From SPCO01 sp964579825 (lineage in GTDB: Bacteria > Chloroflexota > Limnocylindria > Limnocylindrales > CSP1-4), in NCBI GenBank assembly GCA_964579825.1, contig CAZOHT010000001.1:127448-191447 (forward strand): a stretch of DNA of 64,000 nucleotides, written 5' to 3'. Numbering within the stretch: position 1 is the stretch's first letter; each line of letters begins with the position of its first letter. Shown here piece by piece: positions 63,294 through 64,000 of this stretch. Made by a program: the position numbers and the translations under genes. Below the pieces are notes generated by a model, which was not told the origin of the DNA, did not search any database, and saw only the letters and a program-made list of their open reading frames with translations.

Positions 63294-63299
63294 AGTATA
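63294..63299 (-). promoter_or_regulatory. -10 box of hpf
   Basis: TATACT on the minus strand (63299-63294) would start transcription near 63287, leaving about 48 bases of leader before hpf. The -35 region is weak. It lies in the 91-base gap after comF. Confidence 0.5.
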
Positions 63300-63330
63300 G
63301 CCCTCGTCGCTTGGGTCGCCCGCCTGCGCC

Positions 63331-63999
63331 TCATCGCTCGCGAGCCACGGTCACCGCCGAGACGCCGTCGGCGCCGGCGTCCATGAGGACCGTCGCGCAG
63401 GCCGCCAGCGTCGCGCCCGTCGTCATCACGTCATCGACGAGGACGACCCACCGGCCAGCGAGCGACTGCGGCGTGACGAGGCGGAATGCTCCCTGGACGT
63501 TGGTGGCTCGTTGGCGGCGATCGAGGTCGAACTGGGCCACGGTCTCGACGTGGCGCTCGAGCAGTCGAGCGCAGGGAAGGGCCAGGCCGCGGGCAGCCTC
63601 CTCTGCGATGAGCTGGGCCTGGTCGTAGCCGCGCTGGCGCGCCCGTGTGGCATGGACCGGGACCGGGGCGATGAGGTCGCCGCCCGCTCCCGCCCGCTCC
63701 CATCGTCTCGCAACGGCCGCCCCGAGTGGACCGGCGAGCCGCCGCTCCCCGCGGTACTTGATGGCATGCAGGGCGTCCCGGACGACGCCCAGGAACGGCG
63801 CGCACCACTCGAGCTGCAGCACCGGGTAGGGGAGGTCCACGGGCATCCCGATGAGGACGCCACCCGGTCGACCCAGCCGCGCATCGAGGGCGGGCAGGCA
63901 CGTGTCGCAGATCGGGGCGCCCTCGCGCCCACAGCCGGGGCACGTGGCCGGAAAGGCCGCATCGAGGGTCCGCGCGAGGGCGGAACGGATGAGCGTCAC
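63331..63999 (-). CDS. comF: ComF-family amidophosphoribosyltransferase-like protein
   Basis: The 222-residue product has an N-terminal zinc-ribbon (CPGCGREGAPICDTC, about 20-34) and a phosphoribosyltransferase-like domain with IKYRGERRLAGPLG, RQRGYDQAQLIAEEAARGL and the PRPP loop WVVLVDDVMTTGATL. ComF proteins assist DNA uptake during transformation. GTG 63999 is the last possible codon in the window and fits the usual start, but the frame may extend beyond the edge. Confidence 0.92.
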   Translation of the reverse strand: MTLIRSALARTLDAAFPATCPGCGREGAPICDTCLPALDARLGRPGGVLIGMPVDLPYPVLQLEWCAPFLGVVRDALHAIKYRGERRLAGPLGAAVARRWERAGAGGDLIAPVPVHATRARQRGYDQAQLIAEEAARGLALPCARLLERHVETVAQFDLDRRQRATNVQGAFRLVTPQSLAGRWVVLVDDVMTTGATLAACATVLMDAGADGVSAVTVARER

Positions 64000-64000
64000 G

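Overview
This is a GC-rich bacterial chromosome segment that is almost entirely housekeeping. I recognise about 55 protein genes and no rRNA, tRNA, insertion sequence, prophage or CRISPR array. The start-codon mix (many GTG, several TTG), tightly overlapping operons, MreB/PBP2/RodA wall machinery, a MurA with Asp instead of the usual Cys, SecA with a SEC-C tail, and the block rplU-rpmA-rpmE / DUF1385-prfA-prmC suggest a Chloroflexota-like lineage, possibly near the Limnocylindria. That placement is inference from gene content, not a measured phylogeny.

Layout. From 0 to 21.1 kb everything reads leftward: a partial proline-racemase-family gene, smpB with its own promoter and a tiny upstream reading frame, ctpA, ftsX-ftsE, a SulP anion transporter, a tandem GNAT protein, prfB with its programmed +1 frameshift, a small Cys-rich protein, secA, and the run parA-parB-gyrB-thioesterase-AlkD-like-gyrA-prs-small membrane protein. 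At 21.15-21.6 kb lies the only large gene-free gap. It holds two parS-like sites and a tandem repeat, and it is where transcription flips direction. From 21.6 to 28.2 kb reads rightward: mreD, PBP2, rodA, a CBS protein and two cation-transport genes. J-domain and AI-2E-type genes at 28.2-30.2 kb read leftward.

From 30.2 to 38.7 kb rightward come an orphan DUF2344 gene, an MFS exporter with a palindromic operator candidate, rplU-rpmA-rpmE, and DUF1385-prfA-prmC-HAD-sua5, with a third parS-like site inside sua5. A D-threonine-aldolase-like gene (leftward) diverges from glyA. Then follow a WecA/MraY-type transferase, a PKD-domain membrane protein, a 1155-residue Ig/cadherin-repeat surface protein, and the complete F-type ATP synthase operon, which runs directly into murA, mreB, a PHP phosphoesterase and an LPG-synthase-type membrane protein. 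The last 5 kb hold an XRE regulator, a strong terminator hairpin, a GT39-type glycosyltransferase, endonuclease IV diverging from an ArsR-DUF2087 regulator, long-form HPF and comF.

Functional picture. The genes cover chromosome topology and segregation (gyrA, gyrB, parAB, parS), translation termination and rescue (prfA, prfB, prmC, smpB, HPF, L21/L27/L31), secretion, wall elongation (mreB, mreD, PBP2, rodA, murA, a lipid-carrier glycosyltransferase), energy (atp) and ion transport. The regulatory layer is the most unusual part: several genes appear to start 7-8 bases after a -10 box, implying leaderless mRNAs. In one case two divergent genes share a palindrome containing both -10 boxes, with exactly 7 bases to an ATG on each side.
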